DNA of 64,000 nucleotides, taken from Henriciella aquimarina (lineage in GTDB: Bacteria; Pseudomonadota; Alphaproteobacteria; Caulobacterales; Hyphomonadaceae). The translations under genes were made by a program, and so were the position numbers. Under the pieces are notes generated by a model. That model made no database searches. It was given only the letters and a program-made list of their open reading frames with translations, and was not told where the DNA came from. The stretch covers positions 94,627 to 158,626 of the forward strand of contig NZ_NCST01000132.1 of NCBI RefSeq assembly GCF_002088975.1, given 5' to 3'. This document shows positions 54,507 through 64,000 of the stretch, in pieces; the stretch's first letter is position 1, and every line of letters begins with the position of its first letter.

Positions 54507-56429
54507 TCAGGCGCGTGCCAGCCGGTCGATCTCCTGGACATTGCCGCGTCCGAGCGCCTCGATGGCGCGGGCGGCGATGCTGCGGGCATCCAGGCCGGCC
54601 TCTTCATACATGAGTTCCGGCTTGTCCTGGTCCTGGAAGATGTCCGGCAGGCACATGGTGCGGATCCTGAGCCCGGTGTCGAGTGCGCCGACCTCGGCGA
54701 GGTGTTGCAGGACGAACGCGCCGAAGCCGCCCCGGGCGCCCTCTTCCAGCGTGATGAGCACTTCATGCTCGCGCGCCAGCCGGTTGACGAGCTCCTCGTC
54801 CAGCGGCTTGGCGAAGCGCGCATCGGCGACCGTGCAGGACAGCCCCTGCGCGGCCAGCATGTCAGCGGCCTTCAGAGCCTCCTGCAGGCGGGCGCCATAG
54901 GAGAGGATGGCAATGCTGGTGCCTTCCCGGACAATCCGGCCCTTGCCGATTTCAAGCGCTTGCGGGGTGTCCGGCATGGCGACGCCCGTGCCGGTGCCGC
55001 GCGGATAGCGGAAGGCGCTTGGCCGGTCGTCGATCTCGACAGCGGTGCGGACCATGTGGGCCAGTTCGGCCTCGTCGGAGGCGGCCATGCAGACAAAGCC
55101 CGGCAGTGCGCCGAGATAGCCGATGTCGAAGCTGCCGGCATGGGTCGGCCCGTCGGCACCGACAAGCCCGGCGCGATCGATGGCAAAGCGCACGGGCAGC
55201 TTCTGGATCGCCACGTCGTGGACGACCTGGTCATAGCCGCGCTGCAGGAAGGTCGAATAGATCGCCGCAAAGGGCTTCATGCCATCGGCGGCAAGCCCGG
55301 CGGCGAAGGTGACGCCATGCTGCTCGGCAATGCCGACATCGAACATCCTGTCCGGAAATTCCTTCTCGAACAGGTCCATGCCCGTGCCGCCCGGCATGGC
55401 GGCGGTGATGCCGACGATACGGTCATCCTTGCGCGCTTCCGCGATCAGGCTGTCGGCGAAGACCTTGGTGTATTTCGGCGGGCCAGGCTTGGACTTCTGC
55501 TGTTCGCCGGTGACGACGTTGAACTTGGCGACGCCGTGATACTTGTCGGCGGAGTTCTCGGCCGGCTCATAGCCCTTGCCCTTCTGGGTGACGACATGCA
55601 GCAGGACCGGGCCGGTCTGCATCGCCTTGCAGTTTTCCAGAACCGGCAGCAACACATCGAGGTCGTGGCCATCGATCGGGCCGACATAATAGAAGCCGAG
55701 TTCCTCGAACATCGTGCCGCCCATGGCGAAGCCGCGCAGATACTCTTCTGCCTTGCGCGCCTGATTGGCGAGGCCCATCGGCTTGACGATGTTCTTGGCG
55801 AACTTGCGCAGGCCGCGATAGGAGCGCGAGGAAACGAGCTTGGAGAGATAATGACTCATCGCCCCGACGGGCGGGGCGATGGACATGTCATTATCGTTCA
55901 GGATGACGAGCATGTTGCTGGCATCAGAGCCCGCATTGTTCATCGCCTCATAGGCCATGCCTGCCGACATTGCGCCGTCGCCGATGACGCAGACGACCTT
56001 GTTGTCCTTGCCGCGCAGGTCACGCGCCTTGGCAAAGCCGTGCCCGGCGGAAATCGAGGTCGAGGCGTGCGCGGCGCCGAACGGGTCATACTCGCTCTCG
56101 GCGCGCTTGGTGAAGCCGGAAAGCCCGCCGCCCTGGCGCAGCGTGCGGATACGGTCACGCCGCCCGGTGAGGATCTTGTGCGGATAGCACTGGTGGCCAA
56201 CATCGAAGATCAGCTTGTCGTCGGGCGTGTCGAAGACCGAATGGATCGCCACGGTCAGCTCGACCACGCCGAGCCCGGCACCGAGGTGGCCGCCGGTCAC
56301 CGAGACGGCATCGATCATCTCGGCGCGCACTTCGTCGGCCAGCTGCTTCAGCTCCTCTCGCGAGCGCCCCTTCAGATCAGCCGGAATCGTCACGCTGTCC
56401 AGAAGGCGGTTTTTTGCGGGGAGGGTCAT
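54507..56429 (-). CDS. dxs: 1-deoxy-D-xylulose-5-phosphate synthase
   Basis: A 640-aa thiamine-diphosphate enzyme making DXP from pyruvate and glyceraldehyde-3-phosphate, the first step of the MEP isoprenoid pathway. The thiamine motif is [20 protein letters not shown], an N-terminal block is [16 protein letters not shown], and the pyrimidine domain has [17 protein letters not shown] and [17 protein letters not shown]. The transketolase C-terminal domain completes it. Length is normal. It follows ispA by 45 nt in the operon xseB-ispA-dxs. Confidence 0.97.
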   Translation of the reverse strand: MTLPAKNRLLDSVTIPADLKGRSREELKQLADEVRAEMIDAVSVTGGHLGAGLGVVELTVAIHSVFDTPDDKLIFDVGHQCYPHKILTGRRDRIRTLRQGGGLSGFTKRAESEYDPFGAAHASTSISAGHGFAKARDLRGKDNKVVCVIGDGAMSAGMAYEAMNNAGSDASNMLVILNDNDMSIAPPVGAMSHYLSKLVSSRSYRGLRKFAKNIVKPMGLANQARKAEEYLRGFAMGGTMFEELGFYYVGPIDGHDLDVLLPVLENCKAMQTGPVLLHVVTQKGKGYEPAENSADKYHGVAKFNVVTGEQQKSKPGPPKYTKVFADSLIAEARKDDRIVGITAAMPGGTGMDLFEKEFPDRMFDVGIAEQHGVTFAAGLAADGMKPFAAIYSTFLQRGYDQVVHDVAIQKLPVRFAIDRAGLVGADGPTHAGSFDIGYLGALPGFVCMAASDEAELAHMVRTAVEIDDRPSAFRYPRGTGTGVAMPDTPQALEIGKGRIVREGTSIAILSYGARLQEALKAADMLAAQGLSCTVADARFAKPLDEELVNRLAREHEVLITLEEGARGGFGAFVLQHLAEVGALDTGLRIRTMCLPDIFQDQDKPELMYEEAGLDARSIAARAIEALGRGNVQEIDRLARA

Positions 56430-56474
56430 CAGATGGTCCTTTCGCGGGGACGCTTTTTTCGTCTCGACTGATAT

Positions 56475-57359
56475 TTATCTTGTTCTGTCGAGAACATAAT
56501 CCACAGATTGCAGCAATATATTGGCCCGATCGCGGAAAAATGCGAGGTGCTGCTTGGCCTGTGCAGCGAGCAACTGCACCCGTTCCCGTGCGCCATCAAC
56601 GCCCAGAACCGTCACAAAGTTCGCTTTTCCGGCCGCTTCGTCGCGCCGGAGCGTCTTGCCGACGACCTCCTGATCGCCCGTCACATCCAGCAGATCGTCG
56701 GCGATCTGGTAGGCAAGGCCGAGATCCTGGGCAAAGCCGGCGAGCGCATGGCGCGCCCCGTCGCTGGCATTGCCGACAATTGCCGCCGATTCGACGGAGT
56801 ATGAGATCAGCGCCCCGGTCTTTAGCCGCTGCATGCGGGTAATGGTGTTGAGGTCGCGCGGGGCCTCGTCTTCCAGCATGTCGATCATCTGCCCGCCGAC
56901 CATGCCTTTCGCGCCGGCCGCATCGGCCATGCGCTCGATCAGCCGGGTGCGCACCGCCGGGTCCTTGTGGGTGTCCTCGCCCGCGAGGATCTTGAAAGCC
57001 AGCGTCAGCAGCGCATCGCCCGCCAGTACGGCGGTGGCTTCATCGAACGCCTTGTGGACGGTCGGCTGGCCGCGGCGGATATCGTCATCGTCCATGCATG
57101 GCAGATCGTCATGCACCAGCGAATAGGTGTGGACGCATTCCAGCGCGGCGGCGACGCGCAAGAGCGCGGTATCGTCGGCCTCGAACAGCGCGCCGGTCTG
57201 GATCACGTAGAAGGGGCGCATCCGCTTGCCATTGGCGAGCGCGGCATGGCGCATGGCACGCATCAGATTGGCCTCGGGCCCCTGTGCCGGCGGGATGAGC
57301 TGATCAAGCGCAACGGTGACCTTGTCAGCGATTTCGGTCAGGCGCTTTTCGAAATCCAT
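56475..57359 (-). CDS. ispA: Farnesyl diphosphate synthase (short-chain polyprenyl synthetase)
   Basis: A 294-aa prenyltransferase with the first aspartate motif [17 protein letters not shown] and the second [13 protein letters not shown]. The chain-length region before the first motif ([11 protein letters not shown]) fits a C15 product. It builds farnesyl diphosphate from isopentenyl units. It begins 10 nt after xseB and precedes dxs, the common order in proteobacteria. Confidence 0.95.
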   Translation of the reverse strand: MDFEKRLTEIADKVTVALDQLIPPAQGPEANLMRAMRHAALANGKRMRPFYVIQTGALFEADDTALLRVAAALECVHTYSLVHDDLPCMDDDDIRRGQPTVHKAFDEATAVLAGDALLTLAFKILAGEDTHKDPAVRTRLIERMADAAGAKGMVGGQMIDMLEDEAPRDLNTITRMQRLKTGALISYSVESAAIVGNASDGARHALAGFAQDLGLAYQIADDLLDVTGDQEVVGKTLRRDEAAGKANFVTVLGVDGARERVQLLAAQAKQHLAFFRDRANILLQSVDYVLDRTR

Positions 57360-57369
57360 GCCGACCCTC

Positions 57370-57618
57370 TCAGTCGAAGCTGGCGGGTTCGGTCTGCGGC
57401 TTGCCGTCGCCGCCCTGCACGATCTGCTCGATCTTGAGCTCGGCGGCTTTCAGGCGCGATTCGCAGTGCGCTTTCAGCTTGGCGCCGCGCTCATAGATCT
57501 CGATGGACTTTTCGAGCTCGACATCGCCAGCTTCCAGGCGCCGGACGATCTCCTCCAGCTCCTTGAGGGCGGCTTCGAAACTCATCTCGTCAATTGCGTC
57601 GGACGCCTTGCCGGCCAT
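57370..57618 (-). CDS. xseB: Exodeoxyribonuclease VII small subunit
   Basis: An 82-aa helical protein. The ATG at 57618 follows GGGAGC; an upstream in-frame ATG is unlikely. Family blocks: [20 protein letters not shown] and [20 protein letters not shown]. It assembles with XseA (not in the window) to degrade single-stranded DNA. Confidence 0.93.
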   Translation of the reverse strand: MAGKASDAIDEMSFEAALKELEEIVRRLEAGDVELEKSIEIYERGAKLKAHCESRLKAAELKIEQIVQGGDGKPQTEPASFD

Positions 57619-57691
57619 TCCACAGCTCCCGCGGCTTTTGAATGAAAGCGGCACCCTACGCAGGTACCGCAGGCTTCACAATGGCGGAGGC

Positions 57692-58300
57692 TCAGGATTT
57701 GCCGCGATATTCGTAAATCCGGTAGCTCCAGTACTTGTCGCCGCCATCGCGCACGCAGACCCAGCCGAGACGCGCCATGGCCGGGCGCAGCATGCGGTTG
57801 AACCAGCCATGCGCGGCCAGATAGACCTTGCCCTCGGTGGAGGCCTCATGCAGCCGCTCTGCCGCCGCGCGGGCGCGTTCGCGGGCCTGCTTGTTGCTTT
57901 CGCCGTCGAGGCTGTGGCCATAGAGCCAGGCGGTGCGCGCGATCACGTTCCAGGTCTTGGGCAGGTATTTGCGGTTGCGGAAACGCGGCGGCGGCAGCGG
58001 CGCCTCGCAGAAGACGGGATGTGTCTCCGGCTCGCGGCCGCTGGCCATCATCGCCGTCTCGATGGCGCGGGGCGCCGTCGAACTGAGCACGATGTCGGCA
58101 TCCCTGACCGCCGCCTTCAGATTCTCGGGCACGACCTGGTCGTGGGCCAGGCTGCCGGCCTCATAGCGGTCCCACCAGTCGCGGTATTCGCGCCAGTCGA
58201 GCCGCGGCCCGGCCCGGCGGTCGAGCGCCGGACGGCCATGACGTGACACGATGATCGGCCCGCGTGCAGGATTTTGTCTGTCAGTCTCGCCGCCAGTCAT
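57692..58300 (-). CDS. Histidine phosphatase family protein
   Basis: A 202-aa enzyme with the RHG motif near the N-terminus (VSRHGRPALDRR), the second-phosphate-site block LSSTAPRAIETA, and the C-terminal catalytic VYLAAHGWFNR. The phospho-His residue is in RHG. It acts on phosphomonoesters; the substrate is unknown. It lies 73 nt upstream of xseB on the same strand. Confidence 0.85.
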   Translation of the reverse strand: MTGGETDRQNPARGPIIVSRHGRPALDRRAGPRLDWREYRDWWDRYEAGSLAHDQVVPENLKAAVRDADIVLSSTAPRAIETAMMASGREPETHPVFCEAPLPPPRFRNRKYLPKTWNVIARTAWLYGHSLDGESNKQARERARAAAERLHEASTEGKVYLAAHGWFNRMLRPAMARLGWVCVRDGGDKYWSYRIYEYRGKS

Positions 58301-58463
58301 GGTTCACATTTGCCTAGCCATTACCCCTCGAACCGACCCTGCCGGGTCTGATCCGCATTCTCAACCGGACTAGCGGCTTAGAGGGATTGCGGGCCGGACT
58401 CAATTCTTTTGCTGCGTAGGCAGCTGGGGCGGACACGGATGAAAGGCAAGCCCGGCATCCCGC

Positions 58464-59618
58464 CTAGTCCGTATCGGCGCTTTCCAGCGCGGCGGCCGTG
58501 CGCCCGAACGCCTTGCCGAGGCCATTGAGGCGCCGCAGCGGGGTAAGCTCGGCCAGGCAGATCTGGTCCAGCCGGCGACGCGACTGCGTCATGAGATGGG
58601 CCAGACGCGCGGGGCTGAGGCGCTCGCCGCTTCGCCAGGCCTGCCCGAGCAGACGATCCGGCCGGAAGGCGAGCTCACGGGCCCGCACCACGCCGGAGCC
58701 GACGGGCAGCTGGTAGTTCGAATAATGGCGCTTGTAATGATCGAGCCCTGGCCCGGCATCGTAGATCTGCGGGCCGTCCTGGGCGGCCATCGTCTCCAGC
58801 ATCATCTGGACCAGGATATTGCCCGGCGAATATTGCGCGAAAGCCTGCTCATAGGCGGTGATCCAGCCATGCATCACCTTGTCGGACTGCAGCAGCAGCT
58901 CGCTGGCGGCGTGCTGGCCGTCGAAATACAGGCTGACATGGCGCAGCCGGAAGCGCGGGCCTTCCGCGGCCCGCAGACGCTCCAGCAGTGCCTGCGCCCA
59001 GCGCGGGGCCAGGACATCGTGACGCCCGGTGCGACGAAACTGCTCACGTTTGAGGGCCATCAGCAGCTCGAACGTCTCGTCGCTGGCATCGTCAAAGCGG
59101 AATTCCACCTCGCCGAAATCCCGCTCAAGATTGCGGCCGAGCCGGCGCATCTTCTTGAAGTGTTTGGGCCAGCGCTGCGTCTGGTTGGCGATGAAGCCCT
59201 CCCAGTCGCCGTCGAGCGCGGTCATGTTGGCGCCCGCGAATCGCAGCCGCGTTTCGCTTTCGGCCACCTGCGGCAGCCAGCCATAGGCCGACAGGCCAAG
59301 CAGGCCGAGCCCCTTCAGGAAGGCGTGCGGCGTCAGGGTCGTGTGTTCGGAGAGGACGGGCCCGTGCCAGTCGGAAAACGGCCCGCCGACGGGCCTTGCC
59401 CAGGCGCCGGGACGCCGGTGAAGCGGCCAGAAGCCGACCGGCTCGCCGCCCTCGAAGGCCACACCGAAACGGGTGTCTGCGCGCACTTCGGCCACCAGAC
59501 GGGCGAAAACCGGATCGAGAAACGGGTCGTCATAGATCGCGCGGGCATCGCGCAGCCGGTCGAACGCGATCCACAGATCGTCGGTCATCTGGTCGAGGCG
59601 CAGCAGCCGGAAATTCAT
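58464..59618 (-). CDS. CelD/BcsL-like GNAT acetyltransferase
   Basis: A 384-aa protein of the acetyltransferase-6 group. The ATG at 59618 lies 9 nt after AGGG; an ATG three codons earlier overlaps it. The two GNAT-like halves are seen in FGVAFEGGEPVGFWPLHRRP and RLRHVSLYFDGQHAASELLL, and the CoA-facing helix region is YSPGNILVQMMLETMAA with YDAGPGLDHYKRHY. Such proteins often serve exopolysaccharide or cellulose-related synthesis. No partner gene is near. Divergent-type spacing separates it from the phosphatase (163 bp). Confidence 0.75.
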   Translation of the reverse strand: MNFRLLRLDQMTDDLWIAFDRLRDARAIYDDPFLDPVFARLVAEVRADTRFGVAFEGGEPVGFWPLHRRPGAWARPVGGPFSDWHGPVLSEHTTLTPHAFLKGLGLLGLSAYGWLPQVAESETRLRFAGANMTALDGDWEGFIANQTQRWPKHFKKMRRLGRNLERDFGEVEFRFDDASDETFELLMALKREQFRRTGRHDVLAPRWAQALLERLRAAEGPRFRLRHVSLYFDGQHAASELLLQSDKVMHGWITAYEQAFAQYSPGNILVQMMLETMAAQDGPQIYDAGPGLDHYKRHYSNYQLPVGSGVVRARELAFRPDRLLGQAWRSGERLSPARLAHLMTQSRRRLDQICLAELTPLRRLNGLGKAFGRTAAALESADTD

Positions 59619-59702
59619 GTGTGCCATCCCTGATCAGCTCGGCGGAGGTCGCCAGCTATCGTGCAAGGACTGCGCCACATTCGCGCAATAAGGGAATTCT
59701 TC

Positions 59703-60575
59703 CTAGAGCCCGCGCCAGAGACGCTTTTTCATGCATGGCTCGGCATTGGCCCGGTCGCAGGAATAGGTCGAGAACAGGACCGTATCGGCCCGCCCGATCA
59801 GATTCTCCGACGGCACGAAGCCGACCGAGGCCTTCTCCGGCGAGACACCGCGCGGCAGCTCGCAGCCGGCCCGGTCGATCACGCCCTGCTCATTGGGCGG
59901 ACAGTGCCCGGTGGTGGAGCGGCCATCCTCGGAATTGTCGCGATTGTCGCCGATGAAGAGGTAATGGCCTTCCGGCACCTGGAAGACCGGTGTGGTGTCG
60001 AGCGAGCGGATCTGGTCCGGGCCCTGCTGCCATTGGTGGCTCAGCCAGGAATGACCGTCGATCGTCTCACGGTATTCGCGCGCGGTTTCGGTGAAATTGG
60101 CGCCATGCGGCACATATTCGATGCGGCGGACGAATTCGCGCTGGATCGGCTCGCCATTGAGATAGAGCTGCTCGTCGATCATCTGCACTTCATCGCCCGG
60201 CAGGCCGATGATGCGCTTGATCATCACCCGGTCGGTGTGCGGGTGCATGAAGACCGCGACATCGCCGCGTTCGGGCTTGCCGCCCATGACCCGGCCGTCG
60301 CCATCGGGAATGATGCGCCAGAGCCCCCAGGGCAGGCTGTAGCGGCTATAGCCATAAGCGAACTTGTTGACCGCGACCCGGTCACCGACCTGCAGGGTCG
60401 GCACCATGCTCTCCGACGGGATGACGCGCTGCTCATAGACGAGGAAGGAAAACATGTAGAAGGCCGGAATGAAGATGGCGAGGGTGACCGCCCATTCCCG
60501 CAATTCCTTGAGAATCTTGTCCTTGAGCGACCGCTTTTCCTCGGACGCGTCGGAAGTCTGGGAGGTATCGCTCAT
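59703..60575 (-). CDS. lepB: Signal peptidase I
   Basis: A 290-aa inner-membrane serine protease that removes Sec signal peptides. One membrane segment at about 28-48, catalytic Ser56 in PSESMVPTLQVGD and general base Lys120 in DRVMIKRIIGLPGDE; the conserved end block is FIGDNRDNSEDGR. The ATG at 60575 has only a weak ribosome-binding site. An earlier in-frame ATG would add 26 residues of unusual composition. The next upstream stretch (60576-60939) has no gene. Confidence 0.92.
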   Translation of the reverse strand: MSDTSQTSDASEEKRSLKDKILKELREWAVTLAIFIPAFYMFSFLVYEQRVIPSESMVPTLQVGDRVAVNKFAYGYSRYSLPWGLWRIIPDGDGRVMGGKPERGDVAVFMHPHTDRVMIKRIIGLPGDEVQMIDEQLYLNGEPIQREFVRRIEYVPHGANFTETAREYRETIDGHSWLSHQWQQGPDQIRSLDTTPVFQVPEGHYLFIGDNRDNSEDGRSTTGHCPPNEQGVIDRAGCELPRGVSPEKASVGFVPSENLIGRADTVLFSTYSCDRANAEPCMKKRLWRGL

Positions 60576-60939
60576 ATCAACTTTGACGGCTGTTCCATGG
60601 CTGGCAGCCCGGCTGCCCTGCCCGTTATGTTTGACGTGTTGACGCGCAGGCATGCGCGCCGATCGGCCCCAAGGCTTTGAGGGGCGGCGTGCATCCGGTC
60701 AAGAGGCTGTTCGCCAGCGGCTGCCATTCCTGCCCTGTAGACCGATCCCGCCGCAGGCGCCAGATGAGGCGGCCCGGCCATGATGTCGCGCCCTGACATA
60801 GTGGGCTTCTCAGGCCCGTCTGTAAGGCAGAATTCGGTCAAGGCTGTCTCCGGGCCAGGCAATAAGACAGCGAAACCTAGCCCGGGGGCAGGAATAAGGC
60901 GACCTCAATTTCATCGCAGGCCCGAAAGGGGCATGGGGC
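60576..60939. other. 364-bp gap upstream of lepB
   Basis: No coding frame with a plausible start and ribosome-binding site is visible on either strand. No hairpin, repeat or clear promoter stands out. The lepB promoter should be here. Confidence 0.4.
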
Positions 60940-62004
60940 TTACAGCGTGCGGTACCAGTCCACGCCGTCGGCATCGCGCGTGACGGTGGCCTGTCCGCGT
61001 GCGATCAGGCAGTTGAGGTGGGCAATCGCCTCGCCGGTGGCCATGGAGATGAGATCGTCCCCGATCTTGCGGCCGAACAGCACCGCGAAGACATCGACGG
61101 CGCGTTTCGGCGCCTCCTGAAGACGCTTCTTCAGCCGGGTGAGCGCCGTCTCGTGCCCGTTGATCAGATGGTCGAGGCGTGTGTGAGCGCCGCGGAACGG
61201 CTCATTATGGGCCGGCAGGACAAGCGCATCCTCGGCGAGGGCGCCTCTCAGCTTGCGGCAGCTTGCAATCCAGCCTTCCAGCGGATTGGCGTCTGGCTCC
61301 GTCGGGTGCACCGACACGTTGGACGAGATGCGCGGCAGAAGCTGGTCGCCGGAAATCATCACGTTCAGGCTCTCGCTGTAGAGGCAGGCATGTTCGGGCG
61401 AATGGCCCTTGCCCATCAGCACCGTCCAGTCATGTCCGCCGAGCCGGATGCGGGCGCCCTCTTCCAGGCGGTGATAGGCATCCGGCATGCGGCTGACCCC
61501 GCGCCCGAATCCGCCGAACTTGCGCTTGTATTCCTCGATATGATGGTCCTGCCAGCCGGCGGCGCGGTAGAAATCGATGCCCTCCTGCGGGGCATCGCGG
61601 CCGGTATCGGCGACCAGCATGCGGCAGGAGATGTATTCCAGCCGCGACATCCACAGCCGGGCGCCGGGGAATTTGCGCGACAGCCAGCCGGCATTGCCGA
61701 CATGATCGGGGTGCATATGGGTGACGATGATCCGCCAGACCGGCCGGCCGTCCAGCTTGTCCTCGAAGATCTGGCGCCAGGCGCCTTTCGTGTCTTCCAG
61801 CGGCATGCCGGTATCGACAATGGTCCAGCCCGGCTCGCCATCGTCGATAAGCCAGAGATTGATCCATTTCAGCGAAAAGGGCAGCGGCATGCGCACCCAG
61901 TGGAGCCCCGGCAGCAGCTCCATCGTGTCGCCTGTTTCCGGCACGGAATCAAAGGGATATTCGAGCCCGGCTTTGACGGGCGTCTTCGACTGAAAACCAT
62001 CCAT
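60940..62004 (-). CDS. Metallo-beta-lactamase-fold hydrolase
   Basis: A 354-aa protein. The zinc-binding signature is VTHMHPDHVGNAG, with further ligands in GKGHSPEHACLYSE, SGDQLLPR and LPAHNEPFRGA. The C-terminal part is a helical domain ending in the winged segment GEAIAHLNCLIARGQATV, like the LACTB2/RNase Z-related family. It would be a thioester or phosphodiester hydrolase of unknown substrate. A weak ribosome site precedes the ATG. Confidence 0.85.
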   Translation of the reverse strand: MDGFQSKTPVKAGLEYPFDSVPETGDTMELLPGLHWVRMPLPFSLKWINLWLIDDGEPGWTIVDTGMPLEDTKGAWRQIFEDKLDGRPVWRIIVTHMHPDHVGNAGWLSRKFPGARLWMSRLEYISCRMLVADTGRDAPQEGIDFYRAAGWQDHHIEEYKRKFGGFGRGVSRMPDAYHRLEEGARIRLGGHDWTVLMGKGHSPEHACLYSESLNVMISGDQLLPRISSNVSVHPTEPDANPLEGWIASCRKLRGALAEDALVLPAHNEPFRGAHTRLDHLINGHETALTRLKKRLQEAPKRAVDVFAVLFGRKIGDDLISMATGEAIAHLNCLIARGQATVTRDADGVDWYRTL

Positions 62005-62070
62005 ATCCGGATCATCGCATGGCGCGGGGGCCGCTCCAAGATTGACCGCGGGTCAAGAGATCATGCCAGC

Positions 62071-63450
62071 TCAGCAGGCCACGACATTAACGGCGAGCCC
62101 GCCCGTGCTGGTCTCCTTGTACTTCGAGGACATGTCGATGCCGGTCTGGCGCATGGTCTCGATCACCTGGTCGAGGCTGACCTTGTGCTGGCCGGTGCCG
62201 TGCAGGGCGAGGCGCGCGGCATTGGCCGCTTTCACGGCCCCGAAGGCGTTGCGCTCGATGCACGGGATCTGGACCAGCCCGCCAACCGGATCGCAGGTCA
62301 GGCCGAGATTGTGCTCCATGCCGATCTCGGCAGCCACGCAGACGGTTTCGGCATCCGCACCCCAGATCGCCGCCAGCCCGCCGGCGGCCATGGAACAGGC
62401 CACGCCGACCTCGCCCTGGCAGCCCATTTCCGCGCCAGAAATGGACGCGCGCTGCTTGTAGAGAAGCCCGATGCCGCCCGCCGTCAGCAGGAAGCGGCGC
62501 GCCTTGGCATGATCGAGCACGCCATCCTCGCAACAATAGTGTCGAATCACGGAGGGAATCACCCCGGCGGCGCCATTGGTCGGAGACGTCACGACCCGTC
62601 CGCCAGCGGCATTCTCCTCGTTTACCGCCATGGCATAGACGTTCAGCCAGTCGAACAGCTGCTCGCGCTCGTTCGAGCCATGCTGGTGCTTGAGCTTTTC
62701 ATAGAGGCCCGGCGCGCGGCGGCTGACCTCGAGCCCGCCCGGCAGGACGCCGCTCTGCGAGAGGCCGCGCTCGATGCAGGCCATCATCGTCTCGGCGATC
62801 TTGTCGAGGCGTTTCAGCGTCTTCTCGCGGGCGCGGCGAGCATCCTCATTGAGCAGGACCAGCTCGTCGATGCGCCAGTCATGCGCTTTACACTGCCGGA
62901 TCAGCTCTTCAGCCGAGTCGAAGGGGTGCGGGGCGCCGCGGGCGCTGTCGACCAGGTCGCCCTTCACCGGCTTTTCCATCTGCGCCTTGGAGGCGATGAA
63001 GCCGCCGCCCGTCGAGAAATAGGTACGCGAGAAGACCGGCTCGCCTGCCCCGGCATAGAGGTGCAGCGCCATGCCATTGGGGTGGAGTTCGGGCACGGTC
63101 TCTGTGTTGAACTCGATGTCCTTGACCGGGTTGAAATCGATCTCAGGCCCCTCGGCGAGCTGGATGCGTTTTCCCCGCACGATGCTGCGGAAGCGGGCTT
63201 CGGCCTCTTCCGGGTCGGCGGTTTCCGGCTGCATCCCGATCAGGCCCAGGATGACGGCCTTGTCGGTGCCATGGCCCACCCCGGTCAACGCGAGCGAGCC
63301 CTGCAGCTCGATATGGATGCGGGTGGCGCCCGTCAGCTTGCCGGCGCGGGCGGCGACCTGCAGGAAACGCCGCGCAATGCGCATCGGGCCGACGGTGTGC
63401 GAACTCGATGGCCCGAGGCCGATGCGGAAGAGATCGAGGACAGAAAGCAT
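62071..63450 (-). CDS. sdaA: L-serine dehydratase (single-chain, iron-sulfur)
   Basis: A 459-aa enzyme. Met at 63450 begins the family start [20 protein letters not shown]. The catalytic region has the iron-sulfur cysteines in the C-terminal half ([26 protein letters not shown]), with [13 protein letters not shown]. It deaminates L-serine to pyruvate. Length is normal for the single-chain type. The start has only weak ribosome-binding support. Divergent from the amidase gene. Confidence 0.93.
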   Translation of the reverse strand: MLSVLDLFRIGLGPSSSHTVGPMRIARRFLQVAARAGKLTGATRIHIELQGSLALTGVGHGTDKAVILGLIGMQPETADPEEAEARFRSIVRGKRIQLAEGPEIDFNPVKDIEFNTETVPELHPNGMALHLYAGAGEPVFSRTYFSTGGGFIASKAQMEKPVKGDLVDSARGAPHPFDSAEELIRQCKAHDWRIDELVLLNEDARRAREKTLKRLDKIAETMMACIERGLSQSGVLPGGLEVSRRAPGLYEKLKHQHGSNEREQLFDWLNVYAMAVNEENAAGGRVVTSPTNGAAGVIPSVIRHYCCEDGVLDHAKARRFLLTAGGIGLLYKQRASISGAEMGCQGEVGVACSMAAGGLAAIWGADAETVCVAAEIGMEHNLGLTCDPVGGLVQIPCIERNAFGAVKAANAARLALHGTGQHKVSLDQVIETMRQTGIDMSSKYKETSTGGLAVNVVAC

Positions 63451-63575
63451 GGGCGGCCAGACGCAACAGGAGGGGAAGACTTGAAACAGGGCTAGCCCGC
63501 GCTTGCTTTCCCGGCAAGCCGGGTGCAGCGTCCCTGCCCGCAAGCAAAAGAAAATGACCCGGGAGGAGATACATC

Positions 63576-64000
63576 ATGACCGACTTTACCCGCCGCGCCC
63601 TGCTGCGCGGGTCCGCCGCCACCGCCGCGCTCTTGCCCTTTGCGGGGGCCTGTGCGCCGAGCCGGGGGCTGACCGCGTCATCGACACCATCGGCCACGAT
63701 GGACGGGGTGCGCATGGCCGAGCTGATCGCGGGCGGCGAGATCTCGTCTCTGGACTTCACCGACGCCGCGATAGCACGGGCGGAAAAGGTCAATCCGTCA
63801 ATCAATGCGATTGCCTCCAAGATCTATGACCAGGCGCGAAGCCGCGCCGCCGAAAGCCCCGAGGGCACGTTTGGGGGCGTGCCGACCTTCATCAAGGACC
63901 TGATGGACTGGAAAGGCGCGCCGAGCTTCTATGGCAGCCGCGCCTTCGAGGGCTACGCGCCGGAGGAAGACGGCGTCTTCGCGGCACGCTGGCGCGAAAT
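63576..64000 (+). CDS. Tat-exported amidase-family protein (partial)
   Basis: The first 141 codons are inside the window and the frame runs on past it. A twin-arginine signal (TRRALLRGSAATAALLPF) ends in AGAC, so the protein may be a Tat-exported lipoprotein. The amidase signature begins with MAELIAGGEISSLDFTDAAI, and the catalytic Lys lies in FGGVPTFIKDLMD. The ribosome-binding site GGGAGGAG precedes the ATG. The Ser-Ser part of the active site lies outside the window. Confidence 0.85.
   Translation, partial: MTDFTRRALLRGSAATAALLPFAGACAPSRGLTASSTPSATMDGVRMAELIAGGEISSLDFTDAAIARAEKVNPSINAIASKIYDQARSRAAESPEGTFGGVPTFIKDLMDWKGAPSFYGSRAFEGYAPEEDGVFAARWRE

Noticed and set aside
61018..63495. A plus-strand frame of over 800 codons opposite the MBL hydrolase and sdaA
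   Set aside because: Both minus-strand genes have clear catalytic motifs. The opposite frame has none and no ribosome-binding site.

Overview
The window is about 64 kb of GC-rich, gene-dense bacterial DNA. Gene content points to an alphaproteobacterium near the Hyphomonadaceae/Caulobacterales: a PleC/DivJ-like histidine kinase, an UrcA-family secreted protein, a Usg protein, a TonB-dependent receptor with a beta-helix lipoprotein, a CIRCE-controlled groESL operon, and many acyl-CoA enzymes. The genus is an inference. No insertion sequence, prophage or CRISPR array is visible, and most of the window looks like chromosomal core.

Layout. 1-8.8 kb (minus strand): a lipoprotein - TonB receptor - gspC - gspD series, then a beta-propeller lipoprotein and a YciE/YciF ferritin-like protein. 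8.9-13.1 kb: a LigD-like end-repair protein lacking the ligase domain, tRNA-Thr(TGT), an OmpA-like periplasmic protein and metG. 13.1-21.8 kb: lipoproteins, an M20 amidohydrolase, an epoxide-hydrolase-like enzyme, and two acyl-CoA dehydrogenases flanking a small secreted protein. 21.9-30.4 kb: pepN, a PleC-like kinase, and a compact Mla-type lipid transport operon with every junction overlapping. 30.5-38.4 kb: a dipeptide epimerase, then a divergent cluster (unknown protein, phosphotransferase and small protein facing a thioesterase and a Baeyer-Villiger-type monooxygenase), DUF423, an SDR, csaA and a second thioesterase. 38.4-39.2 kb: a non-coding stretch with direct repeats, REP-like palindromes and a multi-stem inverted-repeat structure.

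39.2-44.3 kb: UrcA, a BTAD-regulator/alpha-beta-hydrolase fusion interrupted by an in-frame stop, usg, and groES-groEL with a promoter and CIRCE. 44.4-53.0 kb: YceI, both CoA-transferase subunits, YjdM, a GFA-like protein, a thiolase-like protein, ZntB, a DUF938 methyltransferase and an acyl-CoA ligase. 53.1-64 kb: two related lipoproteins, the isoprenoid/DNA repair set xseB-ispA-dxs, a histidine phosphatase, a CelD-like acetyltransferase, lepB, an MBL hydrolase, sdaA and the start of a Tat-exported amidase.

The main themes are envelope biology (TonB uptake, type II secretion, Mla transport, many lipoproteins) and acyl-CoA/hydrophobic-compound catabolism. The observations I rate highest are the in-frame stop that removes the catalytic histidine of the regulator-hydrolase fusion, the ligase-less LigD, the surface lipoprotein/TonB receptor/type II secretion series, and the unexplained structured element at 38.7-38.94 kb.
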